From Zhongshania aliphaticivorans (GTDB lineage Bacteria; Pseudomonadota; Gammaproteobacteria; Pseudomonadales; Spongiibacteraceae): a stretch of DNA of 44,166 bases. The stretch spans positions 143,248 to 187,413 of the forward strand of contig NZ_CACSIJ010000013.1 in the NCBI RefSeq assembly GCF_902705855.1, read 5' to 3'. The position numbers and the translations under genes are program-made. How positions within the stretch are numbered: position 1 is the first letter of the stretch; the number at the start of each line of letters is the position of its first letter. The notes below the pieces were generated by a model. That model saw only the letters and a program-made list of their open reading frames with translations, did no database searches and was not told the DNA's origin. Below, in pieces: positions 36,740 through 44,166 of the stretch.

Positions 36740-36768
36740 TTGACAGGGCAAGCCTGCTTCCATATAGT
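36740..36768 (+). promoter_or_regulatory. Sigma-70 promoter of the tRNA gene
   Basis: TTGACA (36740-36745) and TATAGT (36763-36768) are separated by exactly 17 bases, near-consensus, and the tRNA begins 12 bases after the -10. Confidence 0.9.
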
Positions 36769-36780
36769 ACGCAGCCTGAA

Positions 36781-36857
36781 GCGCCCGTAGCTCAGCTGGA
36801 TAGAGTACCTGGCTACGAACCAGGCGGTCGCACGTTCGAATCGTGCCGGGCGCACCA
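36781..36857 (+). tRNA. tRNA-Arg (anticodon ACG)
   Basis: The 77-base gene folds as a cloverleaf: acceptor GCGCCCG (36781-36787) with CGGGCGC (36847-36853), anticodon stem CCTGG/CCAGG around loop CTACGAA with ACG at 36815-36817, and a T arm containing GTTCGAATC. The 3' CCA is encoded. The A34 is normally edited to inosine to read CGN-type arginine codons. Confidence 0.97.
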
Positions 36858-36880
36858 AACATAAGTCTTTGACTTATATA

Positions 36881-36912
36881 AAAAAACCCAGATCTTAGGT
36901 CTGGGTTTTTTT
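36881..36912 (+). terminator. Rho-independent terminator after tRNA-Arg
   Basis: A stem of AAACCCAGA and TCTGGGTTT, about 25 bases after the tRNA, is followed by a T run. An A run on the other side could let it act in both directions. Confidence 0.85.
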
Positions 36913-37041
36913 ATGCCTGAAATTTGGCTGTGCCCAAATCGTGCCCATCCAATATTCAAAACTCCCAAATTTGACCGCTTAGCTGCATAATTCGAATGTC
37001 CGTAGGCGCTGGTGCCAAGTGGGGCTGGCTCTAAAACATAG

Positions 37042-37060
37042 TCGGGGGACGGCACTCGTC
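37042..37060 (+). repeat. Extra copy of the IS left end outside the IS
   Basis: TCGGGGGACGGCACTCGTC at 37042-37060 matches the IS left end ACGGGGGATGGCACTCATT (37076-37094) at 15 of 19 positions, 34 bases upstream. It may be a remnant of an earlier or tandem insertion. Confidence 0.5.
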
Positions 37061-37071
37061 GGCTCTACCCA

Positions 37072-38346
37072 ATTAACGGGGGATGGCACTCATTAAACCC
37101 TGTTAATCACACCGTCCCACCCACAATGGGCTAGAACGCGTAATCTGTAATTTTCAAAGTTTCTAAAACCATACGCTCGTCGTGTCATCATTTCCATTTT
37201 GTTGTGGAAGCCCTCAGTTATTCCGTTACTTTTACTAAATCGCCACATGGCCACAATGGGCTTCAACCATGAGCGCAATGTGTTAGCTAGCGATCTTAGC
37301 GGGCTCTCAGCTAACTCATCAAGCAATCTCATAAATACCGGCAACTTGATGCTGGCTTTCTTGCGCGTTAGGGTCTTGAGCAACACAAACCGGATCAACC
37401 GTTGTTTGGCCACATACAGTGCTTGCAGCACAGGGTAATCAGCCAAATAGTGCATAAGGTTGGCATGCTGCTCATCGCGCAAATTCCACTGATGGCGGCG
37501 CATTAAACTGATTAAGCCACGGTTCTTTCTTCCCTCGGGGTCATGCTGCTTCCAGACATTTAAAAAGTGCTGGTTAATAAGTCTGACCACATGGAATCGG
37601 TCAGCCACGATCGTGGCATTGGGAAAGTAACGGCGGGCAATGCTGCGGTACGTTTCAGAGAGATCCATCACCACAACCTGAACGCGCTCTCGCCCCTCAA
37701 GAGCCTTTAAATAGCGACGCAAACTCAGTTCTGATCGTCCTAGCTAAACATCAAATACATTGTGGTTTTTAAGATCGGTAAGTGTGGTTGCATAGCCCTT
37801 TTTATGGATAAAGAAATGCTCGTCAATCCCTAAGGCGCGAGGGCAAAATCGCCGGTCGCCCTCAGAGAGCTTCTGGTTGATATGGTGCTGATACCAACGC
37901 TCTAGTTGCCGGACTGATCTGATGGGTTAGAGATAGCTTACGCTCAGTGACGCCCCCATCGTGGGTTTCGAACACTTCCAGCCGATAGGCTTCTGAGGCG
38001 CGATAACGGGGACGAATACCGGTAAAAGCGTGACGGAAATAACGCTTGCAAGAGATACAGTGGTACTTGGGTACCCGCAGGTGCAAGGTCATCACTTGAT
38101 TCCCCTGACGGGTGTGTTTCACCGTCCTGAGATACGTAGCCTTAATCCTCAGTCCATCGCCCTGGCAATGCTTACAAGGCGGCCTGTGCACAGGCTTTGC
38201 CCAGACTTCGATCCCTTTCCTGCGAACTACCCGTTCAATCTCAAGGCCAGGTATGCCTATAATTCTTCCTGCGTGGGACATCGGTACTCTCCATTAAATT
38301 GATCTTCGCAAAATCATTTTAATGAATGCCGGTGTCCCCCGTTAAT
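37072..38346 (-). mobile_element. ISL3-like insertion sequence, decayed
   Basis: The two ends share ATTAACGGGGGA exactly (left 37072-37083, right as reverse complement at 38335-38346), followed by GGCACTCATT and GGCATTCATT respectively. The element is about 1.27 kb, has an ISL3-type transposase on the minus strand and no passenger gene. No clear 8-bp target duplication is visible. The transposase has at least a frameshift and a stop, so the copy should not move by itself. Confidence 0.75.
37093..38281 (-). pseudogene. ISL3-family transposase, frameshifted and with an in-frame stop
   Basis: From 38281 the N-terminal part shows an ISL3-type zinc region (CKHC ... YHCISCKRYFRHAF). Around 37910-37925 the frame shifts; the second frame continues with VRQLERWYQHHINQKLSEGD and GIDEHFFIHKKGY, meets a TAG at 37746-37744 (in VFDV*LGRSE), then runs on to GITEGFHNKMEMMTRRAYGFRN near the end. 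The three acidic catalytic positions (GIDE, VVMDLSETYRS, ITEGFHN) can all be seen when the parts are joined. The fragment from 37722 to 37093 is not a separate gene. Confidence 0.88.
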
Positions 38347-38377
38347 GATGAAGAGCCAAAACCTGCCATTTCTGGGG

Positions 38378-39499
38378 CTAGAAGAATGCCCAGCCTTTGT
38401 CGCCTCGTACGCAGGCTTCGTAAGCATCGGGTTCTAGGGGTTGAAGAATTCCAGTGCTGATTTCGTCGCCGCAGCGGATAACGCAGTGGTGCTCGTTAAG
38501 GCCAGCCAGCGCGATACGGTTTTGGGGATCATTAAGATCGTATTTATCCCCTTCAACTATGTCGTCGCCGACATACTCGCCTTGGAATACCCCGTTGGGG
38601 CTACCTCCGTAGAGTCCGCATTTCATGAATGCGGTTTGCTGTCCGAGCTTACTAAAGTGCACTCGTTTTATCTCGCCGCTGTCTAGTGTGTAGTCTATTT
38701 CCGCTTCGCACATCAGCTTGGTGTTGTCCTCAAAGCGTATGCGACGCTCGGTTTTGATAACTTTACCGTAGCCGGTGCGGGCATCGCCGTAGCGATACAA
38801 TACAATATTTCCCCATATGGCAAAGTCTTGAAACTGAATCCAGTTACCGCCGATCCAGCCTGCTTTGGGGGCTTTGCCGTTGGCTTGGTATTTGGGGCCG
38901 CCCACGCCGCGGCCTATTCCCCAGTGGCGGTCGCGAGTGCCGCGCCCAAGGTGCCGAGGCAGTTCAATGCGCTTACCGTCAAATTCAACCCAACCTGCAA
39001 CTTCGCCAAAGCTCTCGAAGCCCGAGGTTACATGGCGTTGGCTGCCTGGTAGCTCGCCCTTGGTCAGCGAGCTGTGGGAGGCTCGGTACATTTGCCGGTG
39101 GGTGTCGTACCAGTCTAGTTCGTAGCGTATACCCCAGTCGTTTTCCTCTAGGCTGTGGTGCCAGTGGCGCAGGCCGGAGACGATGGACGGTTTGATAGGG
39201 CCCGCGTGAATATTGCTGCGATCTTGACCAATGCGGCGAAAGGCCCGCACGGAGCGCTGTACGCCTTTATGGGTAACAATCGCAAAGGCTTCCATGGTGT
39301 CGAGATTGGGGTAAATGCTACCGCCAGTGACGACGAGCAGCTCTCCTGCTTGGTCATGGAAGACGTTCCAGTGGCGCTCGAAGAAGCGTGGGTCAGTGGT
39401 GTAAGCCACCCTGACGGGGTCTGGGGTTTGGTGAATGAGATAGTCGTCGACCGGCGCCAGCGGAAATTGCTCAATGAGGAAGTCGTCATTTTCAGGCAT
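38378..39499 (-). CDS. Hypothetical protein, CrtC/AttH lipocalin-like
   Basis: The 373-residue soluble protein has no signal peptide. The segment RGTRDRHWGIGRG recalls the H-W motif of CrtC (hydroxyneurosporene synthase)/AttH-like double-lipocalin proteins (the DUF7064/7065 type), which often accompany steroid and terpenoid catabolic genes. The family assignment is by pattern only. It begins four bases after the P450 stop, so both are probably on one mRNA. Its job may be hydration or binding of the hydrophobic substrate, which is inference. Confidence 0.6.
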   Translation of the reverse strand: MPENDDFLIEQFPLAPVDDYLIHQTPDPVRVAYTTDPRFFERHWNVFHDQAGELLVVTGGSIYPNLDTMEAFAIVTHKGVQRSVRAFRRIGQDRSNIHAGPIKPSIVSGLRHWHHSLEENDWGIRYELDWYDTHRQMYRASHSSLTKGELPGSQRHVTSGFESFGEVAGWVEFDGKRIELPRHLGRGTRDRHWGIGRGVGGPKYQANGKAPKAGWIGGNWIQFQDFAIWGNIVLYRYGDARTGYGKVIKTERRIRFEDNTKLMCEAEIDYTLDSGEIKRVHFSKLGQQTAFMKCGLYGGSPNGVFQGEYVGDDIVEGDKYDLNDPQNRIALAGLNEHHCVIRCGDEISTGILQPLEPDAYEACVRGDKGWAFF

Positions 39500-39503
39500 G
39501 GCG

Positions 39504-40742
39504 CTATTTCAACTTAATCGGTAGGCGGGTGGGGCCGCGAGTTACCATGGAGTTTATCCACGGAATATTGTTTACGTCTTCTTGCAGTTCAATGCTAGTG
39601 AAGTGCTGCAAAAGTTCCTCAAATGCAACCTGCGCCTCAATACGTGCCAGCGGGCCGCCCATACAAAAGTGTCCGCCCTTGCCGAAGGCCATGTGGGGGT
39701 TGTCTGTTCGGGTAATGTCGAGGCTGTTGGGCTTGTCAAAAATTTCTTCGTCGCGGTTGGCTGCCACGAGCATGGTGAAAACTCGCTCACCTTTAGTGAG
39801 CTGCTTGTCGCCGAGCTCTACGTCTTCGGTAACAATGCGCCCCAGAGAGAGAACCGGGCTGTCGTAGCGCAAAAACTCATCTACCGCACTCGGTACAAGG
39901 TCGTGATTATTGACGAGTAGTTTAGCTTGCTCGGGATTTTGGGCTAAGGCTAGCATCGAGTTGCTGAGGAGGTTAGCGGTGGTTTCGTGGCCACCGTTAA
40001 GCACCATCATCATGCTGCCCACTAGCTCTTCATCGCTCATGCCTTCGCCGTTGATTTTCGATTGAATTAACTGCGACAGTATATCGCCGTTGGGCTCGCG
40101 GCGGCGGTCGGCAACAAGATTTTGAAACAGAGTGCCCATTTCTCTTGCCCCGCGTTTGGCGCGTTCATATTTGTTTTCTACGCCACGCGATGAGCCAATG
40201 AACAGCATCATGTCATCTGACCAGCCTTTCACTTCAAGCAGGCGGCTGCGATCAATACCAAACAGATCCATAATTACCATGCCCGGCAGCATGATGGCGA
40301 AGTCTTTCACAAAATCGAAGGTTTCGCCTTTGGGCAGTTCGTTGATCAGTATGCGGGTGATGTCTCGGACGCTCTCGCGCATGGCCTCAAACACTTTGGC
40401 ATTAAGCACCGTGGCCATATGGCGGCGTAGGCGAGTGTGGTCAGGTGGGTCTCTGAATACCATCCAGTGATCTAACCATTTCAATATTTCTTTGGCGGTG
40501 TCGGCGGCGCCGATGGGAATGTGGTTGCGGATTGGTGCAAGGCGCTCGGCTGAATAAATGTCGCTGCTAATCAATACTTCGGTAGATAAATCGTAACTGG
40601 TCACAATCCATGCAGACATTGCCTCGCTCCAGTGAACGGGGTCTTCGACCCGTAGTCTGGCGAATATTGCATGCGGGTTTCGCAGTATGTCTGGGTTGCT
40701 GGGGTCGTATATTAATTCGCTGATTATTGCTTGATTATTCAT
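39504..40742 (-). CDS. Cytochrome P450
   Basis: The 412-residue soluble P450 has the I-helix motif GGHETT, the K-helix ExxR in DEFLRYDSP, and the heme-thiolate loop FGKGGHFCMGGPLAR. This is normal bacterial length and it should need ferredoxin and ferredoxin reductase, neither of which is in the window. GGAG precedes the ATG at 40742. It is transcribed after the TetR regulator and before the CrtC-like gene, next to a divergent CoA ligase and TonB receptor, so hydroxylation of an imported hydrophobic compound is likely. The CYP family is not identified. Confidence 0.95.
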   Translation of the reverse strand: MNNQAIISELIYDPSNPDILRNPHAIFARLRVEDPVHWSEAMSAWIVTSYDLSTEVLISSDIYSAERLAPIRNHIPIGAADTAKEILKWLDHWMVFRDPPDHTRLRRHMATVLNAKVFEAMRESVRDITRILINELPKGETFDFVKDFAIMLPGMVIMDLFGIDRSRLLEVKGWSDDMMLFIGSSRGVENKYERAKRGAREMGTLFQNLVADRRREPNGDILSQLIQSKINGEGMSDEELVGSMMMVLNGGHETTANLLSNSMLALAQNPEQAKLLVNNHDLVPSAVDEFLRYDSPVLSLGRIVTEDVELGDKQLTKGERVFTMLVAANRDEEIFDKPNSLDITRTDNPHMAFGKGGHFCMGGPLARIEAQVAFEELLQHFTSIELQEDVNNIPWINSMVTRGPTRLPIKLK

Positions 40743-40756
40743 ATCGGCTCCGATAT
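40741..40756. promoter_or_regulatory. Perfect 16-bp palindrome over the P450 ribosome site
   Basis: ATATCGG-CT-CCGATAT spans part of the P450 start codon and its GGAG site, 51 bases beyond the TetR stop. It is a candidate operator for TetR or an RNA hairpin that masks translation start. Confidence 0.5.
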
Positions 40757-40806
40757 TTGGTCATGGTCCGAGGGCGCAGCTTCACTGCTGGGCTCTGCTA
40801 GCTGTC

Positions 40807-41439
40807 CTAGTTTTGCTCTTTTCTCAGTCGGAAAAAAATAAGTTTGAGGTGTTCCTCAAGCACTGTTGCCTTGTCCATATCTTTCATAACGTGGCCCTTG
40901 AGTGCGCGCATATGGGCGAGCAGTACAATTTCGTAAGCCAGTAATTTCTCGTCGACTGGTCGGAAGGTATCAATAAGTACGCCAGCCCGTATGATGTCGC
41001 CAAAGAAGGAGGCAATTTTCTTTTCTTGGTTTTTGTAACGTTCTTTTGCCTCTTCGGACAAAGATTGGTACTCCCTGTAAGCGATAATGATTGCGGGAGC
41101 TACGTCCCAATGTCGCTCCCAGTAGACCCGTATTGCCGCGTCGAGCTTGCCTTCGATACCACTGTGTTTGGCGCTAACTTCTTGGATTTCTTCCAAGAGA
41201 TCCAAGTTGATCTCGTCGCAAACCATCTCAAGTAAATCGCTTTTGGTTTCGATATGTCGATATAGGCCGCCAACGCTCATCGATGCTCGTTTAGCGACTT
41301 CATTAACAGAGACCGCGTCGAAACCCTTCTCTTGAACCAGCTGAACAACAACATTAGAAAGATGCTGCCGACGTTTAATAGACCGAGCTTGGCGTGGGCG
41401 CTTTAGGCCAGAAACTTTCTCTTGAGGTATGTCAGTCAT
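40807..41439 (-). CDS. TetR-family transcriptional regulator
   Basis: The 210-residue protein has an N-terminal TetR helix-turn-helix (VSVNEVAKRASMSVGGLYRHIETKSDLL, about residues 43-70) and a helical ligand domain. TetR proteins usually repress adjacent genes and are released by the pathway substrate or its CoA ester. It is divergent from the CoA ligase and precedes the P450, so it probably controls both. An imperfect palindrome in the gap is a candidate operator. The ribosome site (AGGA) is rather distant. Confidence 0.92.
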   Translation of the reverse strand: MTDIPQEKVSGLKRPRQARSIKRRQHLSNVVVQLVQEKGFDAVSVNEVAKRASMSVGGLYRHIETKSDLLEMVCDEINLDLLEEIQEVSAKHSGIEGKLDAAIRVYWERHWDVAPAIIIAYREYQSLSEEAKERYKNQEKKIASFFGDIIRAGVLIDTFRPVDEKLLAYEIVLLAHMRALKGHVMKDMDKATVLEEHLKLIFFRLRKEQN

Positions 41440-41640
41440 GTGGGTGAGTGTTCCTATTGCTGGGGTGGAGTTCTTGGTGCGTGCAATGAGTGGTTGCTCG
41501 CTTTATGTGGGAATGTTCTCAGAAATAGGGTGGTCAGTCAAGGCGGCATTGTCGAGGTGGTTCTTATTATATGGTGCTATAAGTGGATGGATAAAACACT
41601 TAGGCGTTCTTGACAAGCTTTGCTGAGAGGCGTAATAATT

Positions 41641-41658
41641 AGCGAATGTTCACTCGCT
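41641..41658. promoter_or_regulatory. Imperfect palindrome, candidate TetR operator
   Basis: AGCGAATGTTCACTCGCT matches its own reverse complement at 14 of 18 positions, with perfect 5-base arms. It lies 34 bases before the CoA ligase start in the TetR/ligase divergent gap. The core GAATGTTC occurs again at 41511-41518. Confidence 0.45.
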
Positions 41659-41691
41659 TTTGTTTGAAAAATAATAAGGATGGAGACTGAG

Positions 41692-43263
41692 ATGTCTGTA
41701 GTACCGCTATACGAGCATGATCATTTGTGCGCACACGTGATATCTAAAAATGCTGCTCTGTATAAAAACCGTACTGCCGTTGTGTGTGGGGCAAGCAGGC
41801 TCACCTGGCAGGAGCTGGATCTTAAGACGAACCGTGTAGCTAATGCGTTGCTCGGTTTGGGGTTGAGAAAAGGCGATAAAGTTTGCACCTTTATGCCTAA
41901 TTCCATAGAGGCCTTTTTACTCTTCTGGGGAGCTATTAAAGCGGGCTGCGTTATCGTACCCCTTAACGTGATGTTGGATGCGTCTACCTTGGCTCGTCTG
42001 ACTGTAGCATCTGATGGAGTCATTTTTTTTGCGGCGCCAGAAACTATGAGTACTGTGGCTGAAGCGCGATCGCTGATTTCCTCTATTAATGAGGGTCGTT
42101 ACTACCTGAGTGGTGATGCTCAGTCTGGCTGGAAGAGTTTGGAGATGTTTGTTGGGGAGGCGAGTGATGCGCCGCCGGCAGTGTCGTTGAGTCCCGAAGA
42201 TACTATGACGGTGATTTATACGTCGGGAACAACCGGTACGCCAAAAGGAATAGAGCACAGTCATTTTGGTCGTCTGAACTATTGCTATGGCTTTGGTGCC
42301 GGTCTTGGCATCAATCGTTATTCGGTAGCGGTGTGCGCTACGCCGATATACGCCTCTGGGACTTGGATTACGATGCTGCCCACTATGTATTACGGTGGAA
42401 AGGTTGTATTACTGCCTAAATTTTCGCCTGAAATATTTCTGGCTGCGGTGGCGGAAGAAGGGGGGACGCATACCTTTATGGTGCCAACTCAGTACATTGC
42501 CATTCTACAAGCTCCGCAAGATGCACGTTCAAGCGACTCCCTTCAAGTTATGGTCAGTGCGGGGCAATTATTGAGTCCAGTCACCCGTAAGGCCTTGGCG
42601 ACTAAATTTACACAATCAGCTTTGTACGAAGTGTATGGCATGACCGAAGGCTTCTTCACTATTGCCATCCCTAAAGATCGTGAAAGCGGCAAAGACAATA
42701 CCGTGGGTAAACCGGGATTTCTTGAAGACATTCGAATCGTTGGCGACAGTGACGAGGAGTTGGCTGTCGGTGAGATTGGTGAAATTGTTGCGTATGGCGC
42801 AGGCATGATGAAGGGTTATTACAATCGACCTGACCTTACCAGCGAAACGGTCTGGCAAGCGCCTAGCGGTCGTACATATTTGCGCAGTGGAGATCTGGGG
42901 CATGTGGATGAGGATGGCTTTCTTTACGTCAATGGCCGTAAAAAAGACATGATTAAGTCCGGTGGCATTAATATTTTTGCCGTAGATATTGAAGATGAGC
43001 TTATGAAACATTCCGCTGTGAGTGAGGTGGCGGTAATTGGTCGTCACGATCCTAAGTGGGGGGAGACCCCTATCGGTATCGTGATTTTAAAGAGTGGAAG
43101 CGCTGTGACGCCAGAAGAGTTGAAAGTTTGGGTTAATGAGCGAGTCGCAAAATATCAGCGCTTAACTGATCTTATTGTTCTGGAAGATTTTCCTCGTGCA
43201 ACCTATGGAAAAATACAGAAAGAGGCACTGAGAAAAATTTACTCGGGTGAGCCGATAGCTTGA
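41692..43263 (+). CDS. Acyl-CoA synthetase (class I adenylate-forming CoA ligase)
   Basis: The 523-residue enzyme has the P-loop-like motif YTSGTTGTPKGIEHSH, the adenylate motif YEVYGMTEG, SGDLGHVDEDGFLYVNGRKKDMI and a C-terminal lysine in TYGKIQK. It activates a carboxylic acid to its acyl-CoA. The ATG at 41692 has GGAG six bases upstream; the in-frame ATG at 41680 lies upstream of this site. Divergent from TetR and followed by a TonB receptor, it probably handles the pathway acid. The substrate is unknown; FadD-, medium-chain or aromatic types are all possible. Confidence 0.92.
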   Translation: MSVVPLYEHDHLCAHVISKNAALYKNRTAVVCGASRLTWQELDLKTNRVANALLGLGLRKGDKVCTFMPNSIEAFLLFWGAIKAGCVIVPLNVMLDASTLARLTVASDGVIFFAAPETMSTVAEARSLISSINEGRYYLSGDAQSGWKSLEMFVGEASDAPPAVSLSPEDTMTVIYTSGTTGTPKGIEHSHFGRLNYCYGFGAGLGINRYSVAVCATPIYASGTWITMLPTMYYGGKVVLLPKFSPEIFLAAVAEEGGTHTFMVPTQYIAILQAPQDARSSDSLQVMVSAGQLLSPVTRKALATKFTQSALYEVYGMTEGFFTIAIPKDRESGKDNTVGKPGFLEDIRIVGDSDEELAVGEIGEIVAYGAGMMKGYYNRPDLTSETVWQAPSGRTYLRSGDLGHVDEDGFLYVNGRKKDMIKSGGINIFAVDIEDELMKHSAVSEVAVIGRHDPKWGETPIGIVILKSGSAVTPEELKVWVNERVAKYQRLTDLIVLEDFPRATYGKIQKEALRKIYSGEPIA

Positions 43264-43419
43264 TTGGGTAGGAAAAAATAACGTCCAGAAATACCGGTCG
43301 GATAATAAAAAATGAAGCAAACAGGTGGTGAAAGGCAGGTTTTTGTGTGAGAAGGGTTCGATAGAAGCCCTCCCGCGAGCGCCGTGAATTTGTTGCTGAT
43401 AAATATAAAAAGGTGATTT

Positions 43420-44166
43420 ATGGAATTAAAATATAAAGTGGTAGGAGCCTTGTTAGTAAGTTTGGCTTTGCCCTTTGCGGGTACTGTACTTGCCCAGTCG
43501 GAAGAGGGGGCGAGTAATAAAAGAGCAAGTAGTCGAATGCTTGAGGAGGTAGTTGTTGTTGCTCAACGTCGCGAGCAGTCAATTAACGATGTGCCTATTG
43601 CAGTATCGGCCTTGAGTGGCGAGAAAATGAAGAATCTCGGGATTGTTAGTCCGAAGGATCTCAATACCGTGGTGCCGGGTTTTACTTCTTCTGATGGTGG
43701 TTATGGTACGCCGGTATATACCTTGCGTGGCGTGGGTTTTAATGACAATAGTCACTTTGCGACGCCAGCAGTCGCGGTTTATCTAAATGAAATTAATTTA
43801 CCTTATTCCATTATGAGTAAGGGGCCTAGTTTTGATATGGATCGATTGGAGGTGCTAAAGGGGCCGCAAGGAACATTGTTTGGTCGCAGTAGTACTGGTG
43901 GCGCAATTAATTTTATAGCCAAAACACCTAGCGAAGAATTTGAGGCTGGGTTTACTACTTCTTACGGTCGATTTGAAACGGTGGACGTAGAAGGTTATGT
44001 GAGTGGCCCGATTAGCGATACTCTACGTTATAGGGTGTCGGGACGTACTATTCAGCGAAATGAGGGCTGGCAAAACAGCGTTACCGATGATCGAACGCTG
44101 GGTGAAAAGCATTTGTCTGGTTTGCGAGGCATTTTCGATATAGATGCATCTGAGGATCTGACATTT
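43420..44166 (+). CDS. TonB-dependent receptor, truncated by the right edge
   Basis: From the ATG at 43420 (AGGTGA site) 249 codons are open to the window end. A signal peptide (VVGALLVSLALPFAGTVLAQ), a TonB box-like EEVVVVAQRRE and a plug domain (NDVPIAVSALSGE, LRGVGFNDN, LKGPQGTLFGRSSTGGAINFIAK) are clear. This is the catabolic or oligotroph type of receptor, not the siderophore FecA type. With the CoA ligase it suggests uptake of the substrate oxidised by the P450. The barrel is outside the window. Confidence 0.95.
   Translation, partial: MELKYKVVGALLVSLALPFAGTVLAQSEEGASNKRASSRMLEEVVVVAQRREQSINDVPIAVSALSGEKMKNLGIVSPKDLNTVVPGFTSSDGGYGTPVYTLRGVGFNDNSHFATPAVAVYLNEINLPYSIMSKGPSFDMDRLEVLKGPQGTLFGRSSTGGAINFIAKTPSEEFEAGFTTSYGRFETVDVEGYVSGPISDTLRYRVSGRTIQRNEGWQNSVTDDRTLGEKHLSGLRGIFDIDASEDLTF

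Noticed and set aside
36813-37055. An 80-codon minus-strand frame over the tRNA
   Set aside because: It is created by the tRNA-Arg sequence and its terminator, a common false call. A faint similarity to integrase ends (FGHSQIS) is too short to support.
37064-38354. Eight-base target duplication around the ISL3-like element
   Set aside because: The flanks share only a few bases and do not match over eight positions.
1-44166. CRISPR array, prophage, toxin-antitoxin or defence system
   Set aside because: No spaced repeat array, phage structural gene, or recognisable defence nuclease was found.

Overview
The window looks like chromosomal DNA of an aerobic gammaproteobacterium, probably a marine or oil-associated lineage near Spongiibacteraceae/Cellvibrionales. 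This placement is inferred from gene content (prkA-yeaH-spoVR, distal valine catabolism, TonB-dependent receptors, P450 plus acyl-CoA ligase, acyl-CoA racemase, EmrAB); no rRNA or taxonomic marker is present.

Layout. 1-6618: an AraC regulator, cut by the left edge, diverges from a distal valine (isobutyryl-CoA) catabolic operon: acylating aldehyde dehydrogenase, acyl-CoA dehydrogenase, enoyl-CoA hydratase, 3-hydroxyisobutyryl-CoA hydrolase and 3-hydroxyisobutyrate dehydrogenase. The slot normally held by MmsA is taken by a different, AdhE/SauS-like acylating aldehyde dehydrogenase. 6813-8798: a shikimate kinase-like protein, a PTPS/QueD-fold protein with a Plasmodium-like REKLHGH-type motif, and a short-chain reductase, the last two suggesting pterin metabolism. 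9109-13799: the prkA-yeaH-spoVR stress operon. 13860-17000: a crotonase, a DUF6482-like small protein and a polytopic membrane protein. 17072-24760: a large HSH-motif lipoprotein hydrolase, a 1379-residue hybrid histidine kinase and a REC-GGDEF diguanylate cyclase. 24807-28385: a zinc alcohol dehydrogenase, an FHA-EAL protein, a doubtful small secreted protein and a CBS-pair protein. 28619-31818: a MarR-EmrA-EmrB efflux operon with tandem 15-bp repeats before the regulator. 32004-36633: a FecA-like TonB receptor, an alpha-methylacyl-CoA racemase and a coclaurine N-methyltransferase-like methyltransferase.

36740-44166: a tRNA-Arg(ACG) with a near-consensus promoter and a terminator, then a decayed ISL3-like insertion sequence, then a probable catabolic cluster. 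That cluster holds a CrtC/AttH-like protein, a cytochrome P450 and a TetR regulator on the minus strand, diverging from an acyl-CoA ligase and a TonB-dependent receptor that runs off the right edge. The arrangement suggests uptake (receptor), oxygenation (P450) and CoA activation (ligase) of a hydrophobic substrate under TetR control. The tRNA-plus-IS border makes an acquired region plausible but does not prove it.

Most genes belong to known families. The best candidates for something new are the aldehyde dehydrogenase substitution in the valine operon, the PTPS/SDR pair, the MarR tandem repeats, and the TetR/P450/ligase/receptor cluster with its palindromes.
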